Positions 1 to 11,250 of a DNA stretch of 64,000 nt are shown one piece after another. Source of the DNA: Dicaeum eximium (lineage: Eukaryota; Chordata; Aves; Passeriformes; Dicaeidae); assembly GCA_013396995.1 (NCBI GenBank), contig VWZP01010350.1:306806-370805 (forward strand), in the 5' to 3' direction. Numbering within the stretch: position 1 is the first letter of the stretch; each line of letters begins with the position of its first letter. A program made the translations under genes and the position numbers. The notes under the pieces are model-generated. The model was not told the origin of the DNA. It saw nothing but the letters and a program-made list of their open reading frames with translations, and ran no database searches.

Positions 1-120
1 CAGGGAAATGATGATATAATTTGAGACTACAAAATAAAGGATTTGAATATAGGAAGTATGCTGCAGATGGAAAAAGAAACTGTCACAAAAATCCTTTCAG
101 ATCTGTTCTATATGTTTAGA

Positions 121-140
121 ATTCTACAGAGTTGTAGAAT
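121..140. repeat. Short perfect hairpin
   Basis: ATTCTACA (121-128) and TGTAGAAT (133-140) are perfect inverted 8-base arms around GAGT. A third copy of TGTAGAAT follows about 20 bases on. Simple local structure with no evident function. Confidence 0.5.
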
Positions 141-2504
141 GCTCTATACATTTGTAGAATAAATATATTTCTGCAACAAACAAGTGCAGCTTGCTTTTTT
201 TTGTTTGTTTGTTTGGGATAAGACCAATTTATTTGTAATTTGAACAAAAGTTGAACTAAACATCAAAAGATTACTTAGAAATATTTCCCACTTTGTTTTC
301 TCAGCCTAGGGTTTGCTGCTTTTAACAAACGGGAGAATTGCCAGAATGGGCAGATTTAAAATGTTGGAAAAAACCCTTATGTTTGCTGATTTAGGAACAA
401 CTAGAGAGTTGAAAAGAAACAAGGCAAATGTTATGTGCTAGCATAGCAGAAATTGTATAATGCAGACTGCAAAATAAATTATGCAATTTTTTATTCCTCA
501 AGCAAATCTCCAAACTCAGAATGCAAAGTTACATTCAGTAGATACTATATGACTTGTTATATTTCACGGGAAGGATAAATGAATTTATCTGAACTTGCCT
601 CATTGCAATGTACTTCAAGTGGGGCTAGATTGCTGTTACAAGGGGGGATGTGGAACACTGTGTGGGACTAAAAGGAAGAAGGGAGAGCAGTATTATAAAA
701 TCCAAACATCTGAATAGCAAAAGGTCCTACCTCTTCCCTTCTCACCCTCTCTCTTTTTTTATGATAATGCTTTCCACTTTATTTCTGGTTTTAAAATTTG
801 CAAGCTGTTTTGTTTGTATGTTCAACTATAATTTCTTGCTTTTGTGCCTTTTCCAAAAACTGAATCTTTCATGTGCTCACATTAATCCTCAAATAGCATA
901 AGATATTGCGACAATTGCAGGAAATGGAAGCAGTAAGAATAAGTAAAAAGAATACTTGCTGGGGAGAAGTGGGGCAATAATAACTCTTGTCCCACTGTAG
1001 CCCTTCTGGAAGGTGGTTCATTGATTAGCTCACACTACATCTCAACCTGCATTAGGCAGTATTTTTCTTCATCTAGAAGAGAGATCTCTCCAAAGTATCC
1101 TGGAGTAATTTACAAGAAGTCTGAATACTTAAAAGACCAAAGGACACAAAATTACAGGCCAAACAATAGTCTGTATTCCTCATATTCCTCATCTGGGCTC
1201 TGTTACCCCCTGCTATGAGCTGTGTCCTTCCTGAAGAAAAGTACATAAGTTTTAGATATCTTAATTAAAATTCCTAAAGCTGCCTACATATGGAACAAAA
1301 ATAGCTTTATACTTTAGACAATGGCTATTTTTTTCCCAGAGGATAGCTGCTTACTACTTAGAATTACTATCTCTTTGTTTTAAAGGCCAGCTGAGATAGT
1401 GGAGTCTCAATTCATTTATTGGGAAGGCAGCCCTGCAGATCAAGTCCATTGCTGGTGAGGTTCCCTTAAAGCACTCCCTACTTGCGGTCTGATGGCAGCT
1501 TGGGAGGACATCCACGTTCTGGAGATTGTCTTGGAGTCAGTGGCTGAGCAGGAAGACCAGGAGCAGTGGGGAAGAGGCAGATGAGCCGGCTGAGATGCAC
1601 AAATACAGCATCCCAAGAGCTGTGAGGGTGCAGTCCAAGAGCAGAGACCTTCCAGTAACTCCAAAGGAAGGACCTGGCAGTCAGTGGAGAAGGCAACCCC
1701 CTCCAATCATAAGTTATAAAACATTCAGCTCTGGTTTGGATTATTTACACAGATATAAGTCTAGATAAACTAGAGGGGAACCAGGAAATTTATTGTGGGT
1801 TTTCAGTGAGATATCAGAGAGAAGCATTTATCACTTCACACAATAGCTGCATCTTAAAGCATTGCCCACAAAGGAGGGAGACAGAATTCTTGCACCCACA
1901 CAACACTCAGAAAAAGCTAGAAAATACTGCACCAAATAAACAGGTACGACTTTAACTATAACCAGTGAAACCTGGGAGGACAGAGTGGAGGAATCCTGAG
2001 AACCAGTCAAAGCAAAATGTTAATTCTAATTGTTGTGTTTAGTTGGCCTTGTGTTGTGACAAGTCTGTTATTATGCAGATTTCCTACCTGCCACCTTCTA
2101 TGGGAGGATTTTACCAAGTGAAGTTATGCAGACAATTCTCCTTGCTTCTTACCTCTTTATTTGTAATTATGTTGGCCCTGTGTTCACTCAAGATAACATT
2201 ATAGCTGTCCCCAAATGCCATTGATTTGGGGCCTGTGACAAACGAAATCTTTCAGTGCCTGGAATAATTTTTTTCCCTCTGTAGCAGAAGTGTAGGGACT
2301 AACATGCTGAAAACAAAGTTCTGCTTGTTTATTGTCTGACAGTGGGTTAGTAGGTGTTACAAATTTTCACTGGCATAATTTTGTAAATTTTCTTTTTTTC
2401 TTCAGACAGATATATATAATGTAATATATTGTCATTAAGGTTTTTTTTTTGGTAGTTTTTGTTTTTGCTAGGAAGGTCATCTTTCCTGCTCTGTAACAAA
2501 TTTT

Positions 2505-2575
2505 ATGTATATGATGCATATACATATACATATATGTATATATACCTTGTATGCATATATATACCTTGCATGATA
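2505..2575. repeat. TA/TACA-rich microsatellite
   Basis: Degenerate run of TATA, CATA and GTATA units (tacatatacatatatgtatatatac) with two copies of a TATACCTTG-type interruption. An AT-rich microsatellite, likely variable between individuals. Confidence 0.75.
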
Positions 2576-2960
2576 CTATCCTATTAAAGATTATAATGAA
2601 AATAATCTGTAATTCATCCACTACATAGAGAGTATTCTTGTATGGAAAAGCTAAGGTTAGAGATCCTTAACATTAAGCTAATGCTACAGATCCAAAGTGC
2701 ACAAGGATTGGAAATCCTGATTTTTAAGTCCTTTCTTTAACCACTGGATTGTATCAATAATATTCTCCATTTCTGGCTTCACATCTGGTTTAATTATGAA
2801 ATAATGCAGCAGTGGGGCTTTCTGTGTTTCTTATTACAACTGATAGCAGTGGAGGTATGGTCAGAAGTTGTTTTGGTTTGATGGTGCTGGATTTGACAAA
2901 GGGTAGGAGAAAGGGGATGGAGCAACTGGCACTGTAAAATATCACAGCTTTTAGGTACTG

Positions 2961-3760
2961 CCCAGACAAACTAAAGCATCCCTACTCTATATCTTTAAGC
3001 TGGGTGCAAAAGGGCTCTGAGCAGACTGGGTGAGGAGAGGGAGGCTGATCATCCCTATCATCCACAAAGAGGCATTGTGGCAAAGTGGTGCAAGAGCCCA
3101 TGAAACTTCCCAGCTTCTCTGTCTCTGGGGTCATTGTGGTCCCTAATCTTGCTGGGAACATCCAGTCCATTTTCTTTCCAACCTCTGGAAGCATTAAACC
3201 TATTCAGAGAAGCCAGGAGGAAAGGTGATCACATAACATGGGTGTACACATTATGATGTGCGAGCACATCATGCCACAGCCGATCTTTGGGGCCACCACG
3301 AGTCCCAGGAGATGTGCTGACAGCACTCTGAGCCAGGCAGTGCCAAAGCACTCCAAATAGCTGGCACCCCACCTCCATGCCATTGCATTCAGAATGGCCT
3401 GGGAGCCCTGCTGGCCATAGGGGACCATCTCAAAAAGAATGGGTGCTGTGAAATGGATCTCAGACCCTTGGCAGAGCTGCAAAGGTGGGCCAAAAGCTTT
3501 GAGGCAGGGCTCAAGGCACTGTGTGCTGCCAGCCCAGCAGCTCCTGCTGGAACTCAGCAAGACAAGGCATGTTTGAAGGTTCCTTCCCAGGAACCACAGG
3601 GGTTAAACCCAACCTGATTGCAGTATCAACAGATATGCTAAAAACAACAGATTTAGCCTGAGCCCAACCAGAGAACCTAATGCTGTCCAGAGGCCCAGCC
3701 ACAGGCACTGAGCTTCTCAGCTCCTTCCTTCTCTCCTTTTCCAAATCCTACTCTGACTAC
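2961..3760. other. GC-richer block of unknown origin
   Basis: About 800 bases with visibly higher GC than the surroundings. On the minus strand two overlapping open frames of 77 and 118 codons (3744-3511 and 3560-3204) run through it, but neither carries a motif I recognise. It also holds a 20-base near-palindrome (3253-3272). It could be an old decayed retroelement or retrocopy, a regulatory element, or only an isochore fluctuation. Confidence 0.3.
3253..3272. repeat. Perfect 9-base inverted repeat
   Basis: ATGATGTGC (3253-3261), two spacer bases GA, then GCACATCAT (3264-3272). Perfect arms, so nearly a full palindrome. Role unknown. Confidence 0.6.
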
Positions 3761-4150
3761 GGGTATTGGGGTTTCTCTTTGCTACTCTTAGTACAAAAAT
3801 GTAATTAGCAGAATTAAACAATAGGCAACATTCAAAAAGGAGGAAAATACGTGAGATTGGGGCTGAGCTTTTGACTGTTACTGACAATTTTAGAAATATT
3901 CCTGGTTTTCATCATATAAGTTCAGATTCACATATCCAAGTGGCTCTATGGACATTGAAATGTGCTATACATATGGATATAATTTAATTCATAAGAATCT
4001 GAAGGCTGCTACCTGGCCTTCTTTGCTTATTTTTAGTCAGTCTACAGAGAACTTAAAAGCCTTTTACTGTACAGTTGGAAATAAGAGACAGGATTGTTTT
4101 TCAGTTTTTCTCATGTGCATTGTGAGGCATCAATCTGAGCTGTGACCAGG

Positions 4151-4180
4151 TTCTTTTTTTGTCTTTTTTTTTCCCCCCAG
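4151..4180 (+). promoter_or_regulatory. Splice-acceptor-like pyrimidine tract, antisense to HDAC9
   Basis: A run of T/C with a single G, ending TTCCCCCCAG then CATGG. This fits a strong vertebrate 3' splice site on the plus strand. No partner exon or donor is established, so it may be a decoy or chance. Confidence 0.25.
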
Positions 4181-4206
4181 CATGGATTTAAGCCAAATGA
4201 TGACTG

Positions 4207-4282
4207 TTTCTTTCATATAGCAATATATGAAAGAAATATTATGACATTTGCCAATGTCATAATACAACACACGCTGTGTGTT
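4207..4282. repeat. Three back-to-back perfect hairpins
   Basis: Hairpin 1: TTTCTTTCATATA (4207-4219), loop GCAA, TATATGAAAGAAA (4224-4236), 13 perfect pairs. Hairpin 2 follows with no gap: TATTATGACATT (4237-4248), loop TGCC, AATGTCATAATA (4253-4264), 12 perfect pairs. One base later hairpin 3: AACACAC (4266-4272), loop GCT, GTGTGTT (4276-4282), 7 pairs. Arms and loops were read directly from the sequence. The perfection of the arms suggests recent origin or selection. Function is unknown. It lies just after the splice-acceptor-like tract. Confidence 0.9.
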
Positions 4283-4879
4283 ACACCCTTAAGAAGTTCC
4301 TGGGGCTCATTCTTTCTGGGGGAAGGAATCATGAAGTTGCAAGACTTGTTAAATGGCTGGAGAATTCTGATTTTAGATACATCCAGGAGTTGCTTCAGAT
4401 ACAAAACCCCAGAAAATGCTTTGAAAATTTGGGTTCAATATAACTTTAGGTGGAAGCATCTGCTACCTCATTTAATCTCCAGCCTTTTGTGTGTGTGTGA
4501 CAGTAAATGGTTATTGAGCTCCCTTTCAGAGCTGGATGTATTTCTGGGCTAATATCTGTAATACCTGGAGATTCAACATATATCAGTACAAAAAGTGTTA
4601 TATAGAGTTACCCTAGTTGATACGGCCAAAACCCTCTTGAAAACAAAGTTCTGTTACTTGTGCAATGACTGCTAAGAGCAAAATTCATCTTGTTACAATA
4701 TAAGTAATACACTCCATGTGGTAGGAAGGAAAACACAGTGCTAATTTATGAGTAGCTGCCACCTGAAGGCAGTGAGATTTTAGGCCCATTGAATCAAAAA
4801 AGACCAAGGAAATACCCAAGGCAAAAGCTAATCATTATATTTTAGTTTCTTTCACTTATTAAACTGTTATGATTTCAAC

Positions 4880-5400
4880 AAAGGAATTTTACTTTTTTTC
4901 CCGCTGATTTCCCCCCCCATCCCACTGGGAAGGACTGAGCAAGGGGCTGTGTGCTAGTTAATCCCAGCTGGGATTAAAGCCTGCCAACATCCTAGGCATG
5001 TGTTGGTGCCTCCCCAACCCTGGCCAGGAGGGGGAACACAGACTGTCAGTGCTATTGTGGGCAGAGCATTCCCACGGAGGGACCTCGGGGTGACCAATGC
5101 TCATATTTGTGCCTAAACCAGAGGTGTGAGCTGCCTCACCTACTGTTTGTATTTTAATGAGAAAGAAGGGAGTGAAGAGCCCTGAGCAGGGGTCCCTGGC
5201 TGGCTCCTTTCAGCTGTGAAATGTTTGTGTCCCTAGGGGCTCTCTTCTCTCTCCCCAGGGGCAGAGGGGGTGTGAGAGCCTCTCATTTTCATTTAAGAAG
5301 GGTTACAGGGCCATGCTGCCAAAAGAGCTGCACCAGGAGCTGAAAGTCCCAAGAGGGGTTTGGGTCAAGTTAGGTTGCTTTGGGAGGATTTGGATCTCTG
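4880..5400. other. GC-richer non-coding block with palindromic homeodomain/E-box core
   Basis: About 500 bases of mixed-complexity, moderately GC-rich sequence without a supported open frame. It contains the 20-base palindrome at 4958-4977. Its composition differs from the AT-rich flanks and would suit a conserved non-coding element or enhancer, but conservation cannot be judged from one sequence. Confidence 0.3.
4958..4977. promoter_or_regulatory. Perfect 20-base palindrome: inverted TAATCC pair around CAGCTG
   Basis: TTAATCCCAGCTGGGATTAA equals its own reverse complement. TAATCC is the core bound by OTX/PITX/GSC-type (K50) homeodomains, here once on each strand, and the centre CAGCTG is an E-box for class II bHLH factors. 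The motifs are seen in the sequence. Binding is inference. Confidence 0.5.
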
Positions 5401-5520
5401 AAGATGTTTTGTTTTCATTCTTTGAATTAAAATTTAATTTAAGTAATTGAAATACATAATCCGTCTCTGAGGAATGCTGTCCTAATCTTGTCTCCTAGAA
5501 GAGAGGATTTTCAAATTTTA

Positions 5521-5600
5521 TCTGTTACTGATCAGCTGTATGAGCTTACATCAGTCTTCTAATGTCTCTGAGCCTTTGTGTCACCTTATTTCATCCTGGC
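5521..5600 (+). mobile_element. MIR-family SINE fragment
   Basis: Reads ctgttactgatcagctgta, tgagctt, catcagtcttctaatg, tctctgagcctttgtgtcac. This follows the core of the ancient tRNA-derived MIR SINE (tactagctgtgtgaccttgggcaag, cttaacctctctgagcctcag) with scattered differences. Very old and inactive. Confidence 0.65.
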
Positions 5601-8600
5601 TTTATCTCTTCTAACTGGAGATTTCAAGCAGTTTGTCCTTTGCAATGAGACAGTTCAGTGCTCAACACTAGGGATGCTTGACTGCAGTTATGGAGTTAAG
5701 GCACATAATACTTAATGAAAACCTACCTCAGAAATCCTCTTCCTTACACCCCTCTTCCCAAAAACAAAGCAAACAAAAAAAAATTAAAAGGAAAAAAACA
5801 GTGAGTTTCTTTTAGTTTGTTTCAGCATGGTACATATGGGTCAAGTTATATTTCATATTAAAAAAAAAGGAAAAAAAGAGGTAAATATAAGGAACCAGAG
5901 CAAAAGGAGAAAAAGTGAGAGAAGAGAAACTAGATGGGAGAGGTGTAGAGAGGACAAGAATTCAGCTTTAAAAAAACAAATCATAACTCAGACTCTGGAT
6001 CCAGGCACCAACATTCTCATCACCTGGAAACAGAGGCACCACAAGTGTGGGTTTTGGATATTCATACAGTATGAGGTTCAGTTAAGAAAATTCTGGTGCC
6101 CTATGTCACTATGCAACGATAACTTCTATAAAAGCTTTTAAATTTAGATTACCTTTGCTGTAATATGAAGGCTTTTGAAATCTGTGGTTATTTTGGAAGG
6201 CTTTTGTTTATTCCTCTAGTCCACTGTAAAGCAGTATATTATATACCCTATTTATTCAATTCCTCCCAAAAGGCCCCAGAAATGAATTGCTGTAATGTGT
6301 GGTTGTGGTAGCCCAATGGCCAGGGAAAATCAGCTGAGAAAGCAGGGCTGGTTGTGCACCAGCTGCAGTGCCTGCCCGTCCCCAGCCACAAGCACTAACC
6401 TTTTTGGGAAAAGTCACTTCCATCAGTCAGGCCACTACAGGGCAGTGGCCGCAAGGCAGCAAAACACTGCTTGGAATAATTCTTTGCAGATGCCAGGAAC
6501 CGGAAGTTTCAGGGAGAAAAATGAAAGCCATTCACTCTTGCAATGACACAAGCCTTTGATACAACAAAGTCAGTTGGACAGAGAGCTCCAAGGTCAGGAA
6601 GGCACGTAAAGATTGGTGATTAGAGAAATACTATATCAGCAAAGTGTGGCAAGCTATTAAAAGAAACTGTAGCTTTTATGATTGTGCTGCTGGAGCTTCC
6701 CCAGGGCTATTTATATTAGATATTGAGTTAAGCATAACTTATTTAGTCTCAGCATTCCAGAAAACATTTTGATGTTAGCTACTGAAGGAAAGTAAACACA
6801 AGGAGAAGGAAACAGGGCTGATCCCAAACAGATAAAATTTTTGTAATTTAATTTTGTGAACCCATGCATGTTAGAGCATTAAGAAAGAGGAATTTTTAAA
6901 AGCTTGATTTGACTTAAAGCTTGGTTGATAGAGGTATTTAGTCACTGTGCAGCTGGGGAAGGATGGGTGGAGAAACAGAGATGATTTATCACCTTGAGTA
7001 CTCGCTACACCCTAACAAAGCATGAACACAGTTTTCTGTAGGCATTTTCATCTAGAGCAGATTTTATGCACATGTGTGGCTCTCATCTAATGCTGTGGGC
7101 TTGTGTGTATGTTAAGCCAAACTATTTGCTTAGCTGGGCTGTTTGCCCAGTGGATGTCCTGATGGCTGGTGACAGGGATTTGCCTGCCCTGTAGCAAGCA
7201 ATTAAGAGTCTTTGGGACTATAATTTACGAATTGCTCTATGAGTCTGGACTTTTGGTCACTAAGCGAAGAAGAATCCAAAATCTGATCTAGAGGCTGGTA
7301 ATGTCTGCATGGATGTTTATCTCCTGACTCAGCAGCTCCAGTTCAGGAATCATGCTTGTTTATTTCTGTAAGAATAAGTCAATAAATCCAGTGGGGAGTT
7401 CTGCTCATGGGCTCTGTATTCTCTCAGAATAACACTGTGGACCTGAGGAAATCACATGTATGAATGTAAAGTCAGGTGTGGTTTTCTTTGATTTGCCAGA
7501 AAGAACCATTTACTTAAGACTGAGGAAGTGGGAGCGCTGAAACCTCAAAGTCAAGTACAGCTCAACCCCCTTAACACAGGGGAGACACCTCAGCAACAGC
7601 TCCTTGCAGAGGATTTTTTTCCTGCCATCTTGACTGTGCTTTGATTCTTAGATTTATTTTTTAAAGGTGCTTTTAGGTGGGAGGTTACTTACAGTTTTGT
7701 TTGAGTTCTGCAGAAAAAAAAAGTGTGAAGGAATAGAGTAGAACTAGCATAATGTTACAGGTATCACTCAGTAGATGTTATCTGTCCAGAAATACTGTGC
7801 AAGAAACAATTTGTATTTCCTGCTACCTTGTTCTGACCAGGTGTTTTAATGTCATGTCATTTTGGATTTAGACAAGATACCAGCCCTTTAATTTTCCTTT
7901 ATCTAAGTAAAAGATATGGTTTATAAGATTGTAAGACCATACTTTTGTGCTTTTCTTGATTAGCATACTCCCTATTCCATGACCTCTTATTACTGATAAA
8001 ATAAAGTTTTACAATCAGATTGAGTAATTCTACATTTCTGTGTTTGAGTGAAAGAAAACTTCCTCTTCTTTCTCACCTTGCTATGATTTTTCTTTTTACT
8101 AATGTTTTCACTGCAAAGAAATCATTCACTACCACAGAAATATCCCAGCTCTGTAGGTTACATATTAATGACCAGTTCTCCCCGACAGAGGATCATATTC
8201 CATTTAGAGTGCAAATGTTACATCGAATGTCTGCTGGTTACTAAACATCACAGAGAGGATTTAGCAACTAAAGCTTTATTTGCATACCCTCTGACTAAAA
8301 CCATACTAGTTAATACAAAAACTTCCCACAGATATATTTTTTCCCTTAATTACTCAGCCTTACATACTAGTCCTAATACTTGGCATATTTAATAAGATTA
8401 TGCTGAGCTATAAATTCTCTATCTCTTAATTTACCGTAACTTACCACTTTTTTGCACTTTTAGGCTGTCTTTAGCAGCAATATTTTACTCAGGAATACTG
8501 GTGTATTTTGCATGTTATGAAGATAGATTTGAAGCTTTTTGGGACCCATAGCTAAAAAGGGCTTGTGTTGTTGACTGTTTGGTTGACAAAGACAATTCAT

Positions 8601-8732
8601 GGCTCAAGGACAAGGAAACAGAAATGTGTTTTACCCTAAAGCTAGACAGAAAACTAGTACACAAATTTAATGGAAGAATCTAAGTTTGTCTATGACTGAA
8701 GGACTAGGTAAGCCAAAATAGATTTATGATGA

Positions 8733-9122
8733 TAAGAACATGAGATATGCCTTACTGCATTAGGCCAGTCTATCATGGCCAATAATGTCTCAGACAATAG
8801 GAGATGCTATTTAGTGAGGGCACATGAGCATTGTTACTCTTTCTAATTTATTCCCCTCATTCCCTCCCAGCATCCAGAATTTCTGCATTGTAGATGTTAG
8901 AGGCACATCCCTCTCTCTTTCCTTTGATACCTGCTTACAACCCTGTTGTCCATGAATTTGTCTAATCCTGTTTTATACTGCTCATTCTCAAATCTTCCAT
9001 GGCAACAAATTTCAGAATTGCACTACTCATGGTACAAAGGAAAATAAGAACAAACCAAAAAACCTAAAAAACCAACCACACCAAAATCTTGCGTGTTTTA
9101 AACTGATCTCCTTATAATTTCA
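8733..9122 (-). mobile_element. Ancient CR1/L3-like LINE 3' fragment
   Basis: In plus orientation it opens with aagaacatgagatatgcctt, then taggccagtctatcatggcc, and later has gtccatgaatttgtctaat, cttccatggcaacaaattt and gttttaaactgatctcc. These segments track, in order, the reverse complement of an old amniote CR1-type LINE 3' region common in reptile and bird genomes (aacataagaa, tactgggtcagaccaatgg, tccatgaatttatctag, gttttaaacctgctgcc). The LINE sense strand is therefore minus, with its 3' end near 8733. Strongly diverged and non-coding. The exact subfamily was not assigned. Confidence 0.65.
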
Positions 9123-9564
9123 GCAAAAGCTTCCAAATCTAATATTGCAAGATTTGCTGAATAACAGTTTCTCATCCATTTTGCCTGCTGCTTTCCTGAT
9201 GTTGTGAATGTCTTGGTATGCTGTAGCAGAGTTAGACATGTTTACCCAGCACTTTTTCAGCCTCTCATGGTGATGATGTGGCCCTGTTTCTCAGTTGTAC
9301 AAACTACCTTTCTGCTCAGCATTGTTGAAAATGGTCCTTTAATTGATGTTTTTGCTGCAGCTGTCTGGTAGATGACACACTCAGTGGGAGAGAGGACACT
9401 GCCAGCTCCTGCCAGGCTCCCTCCTTGCCCCAGCATGCCCCAAATCTTTCACCTCTTCTCCAGGCCAAGGGGAGGCTGGCAACCAGACAGAGAAATCTTA
9501 CTATTTAGGTGATATTCCCTAGGGAAGCATTTGAGAAGTGCATTTTAATTTGCATTTTAGTTTT

Positions 9565-9580
9565 ATTTAAATATTTAAAT
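9565..9580. repeat. AT-only 16-base palindrome
   Basis: ATTTAAATATTTAAAT is a perfect palindrome in an AT-rich run. Low complexity, probably without function. Confidence 0.4.
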
Positions 9581-10115
9581 GTTTCTGGTTTATACTGCCA
9601 TGGGCTTGCCTGTACAAAAGCTGCACATTTAATACAAGGTAACAAATGAGTTTTTCCAAATGGTTTCCTCTACACTCCCACTTGTATTTCTCAAACTCTT
9701 AATTTTTGTCATTCTCTCTCTCTTCTTCCCTATTCTCCCCACTGGGAGAGGATGGTGTATCTTTGCACAAGTCATTAGTGTGTCTGCATCAGTACTTGCA
9801 AGCAGTTTGCAGTAAAACTTTGGCTATATGCAGTTTAGTCAAGAAATAAGAGACAAAGCCTAAAAGATGAGACCAGCAACAATGTTAGTGGTTTGATATT
9901 GAATATATTGCCACTTTCTAATATTTTCAACTAGGAAATAAATCTTTCTGTTGAAAGACAGTTCTGCCTTTGAAGATAGAATAACGTTTACATAAATGTT
10001 AAGGTCTTCTTTAATGTAGCTTTCATTATCTCCTATGTTCCCCCTTTCTCTGAAAGCTGAAGTGACTGATGTCAAGATCAAGGGAGTCAATCAATGTAGA
10101 TACACTCCAGGACCC

Positions 10116-10470
10116 AGATAGGATATAAATCACCCTTACTCCTAACCACAGTAGACACCTAACTGAAGGACAGAAGTTTACATACTCACCATCCTTGTGG
10201 GGGAGGCTGAATTTCCCAGCCACTTACCTCACGGGCACCCCTCACTCATTAACCAATTGGGGTGCTTAGTATCACTTATCAAATAGGCTAATCAAAGTTT
10301 GAGAGAAAACAGCTCTTGACCATTTCTTGCCCTTTGAGCACTCCAGGGCCACCTCCCGCCCCTAGACTTTTATCTAATTAAAGTTAAAGAGGGGAAAATT
10401 AATCCATGGAAGAAAATGAGATAACAGCCACCACAGCAGACCATCCCAGAGCCTGGTTTGGCTTTTATCT
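10116..10470. promoter_or_regulatory. Cluster of five GATA-type sites
   Basis: WGATAR matches occur at 10116-10121 (AGATAG), 10276-10281 (TTATCA), 10370-10375 (TTATCT), 10419-10424 (AGATAA) and 10465-10470 (TTATCT). Nearby are a CCAATTGG palindrome (about 10253), a TCAAAG TCF-like core and a TAATTA homeodomain core. Roughly one GATA match would be expected by chance in this length. Plausible as an enhancer, unproven. Confidence 0.35.
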
Positions 10471-11176
10471 GCTGCTACCTGACAATTAACTCTTCAGCAA
10501 CACAGGAACCCCAGTTCATGGGAGCAGAATCTGTCCCTTCACACAATGATGGGTGTTGTATTTTCATTTCTCACTGCTCCATGTTGCAGTTCCTCTACTT
10601 GTAATGGGTGAGGGTGAATTTAAAAGGTCATCCTTTACTCTCCCTCTCTCAAGCTTGACTTAGTGCTGTTTTCACTTGCAGAATACAAAAGTGAAAACTG
10701 TAATTTATTACAGTACCAGCAATTCAAGATGTTTTGCTTGGATCCTGTGCTTGCAATTGGTTACCAACATTCCAGTCTTTCTTGCTTTTGTTGGCTACGA
10801 GTTTATAACCCTCAATTTCATTCTCTAAATCTGTCTTTAAGAAGACATTTCACAACACAGGGTTGTGGGGTTTTTTTTACCTTGGAAAAAAGAATGTGGA
10901 GTGTCCCTTTTGTAGATTCCCTGCCATTTTTGTGGTACTACTTGTGTTCCTGTTTGGTGTTCTTTTGTTTTAAATTCTTCTCTTTTAAACCACCTGATGG
11001 TAACTTTCTGAATCCCAAAGGATCTTCCTTTATGATCACTTCAACTTTTCAGCAGCTGAAACTTTGGCACTGTGAATATCAGAAATAAGTTAAGTCTGGT
11101 AACACAGCGGTTGTTAGCTGCACTGTGAAGGAAGAAACTGGTGTTTTATGGGGTATTTGGGAGTCCTGAGCTGTGG

Positions 11177-11250
11177 CCATGCAGCAGCAGCAAGCTCTGC
11201 TCCTCCAGCTCCAGCAGCACCTGCCAGCAGCAGCACACTGGGGTGTGGGG
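11177..11250. repeat. CAG/CCAG-rich low-complexity stretch
   Basis: Repeated CAG units (atgcagcagcagcaagctct, ctccagctccagcagcac, ccagcagcagcac) in AT-rich surroundings. One frame gives a short Gln/Leu-rich peptide beginning MQQQQALLLQLQQHL and another an Ala/Ser/Pro-rich one. Nothing indicates expression. Confidence 0.55.

Noticed and set aside
1440..1768. Overlapping open frames on both strands in a GC-richer patch
   Set aside because: Frames of 60-90 codons on both strands reflect composition. No conserved motif is seen in either.
4142..4552. 136-codon plus-strand frame
   Set aside because: It starts in the pyrimidine tract and runs through the hairpin cluster. The translation has no recognisable motif.
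10663..11088. Longest plus-strand open frame (141 codons)
   Set aside because: Phe/Leu/Cys-rich translation typical of T-rich non-coding DNA, with no domain, no splice context and no known similarity.
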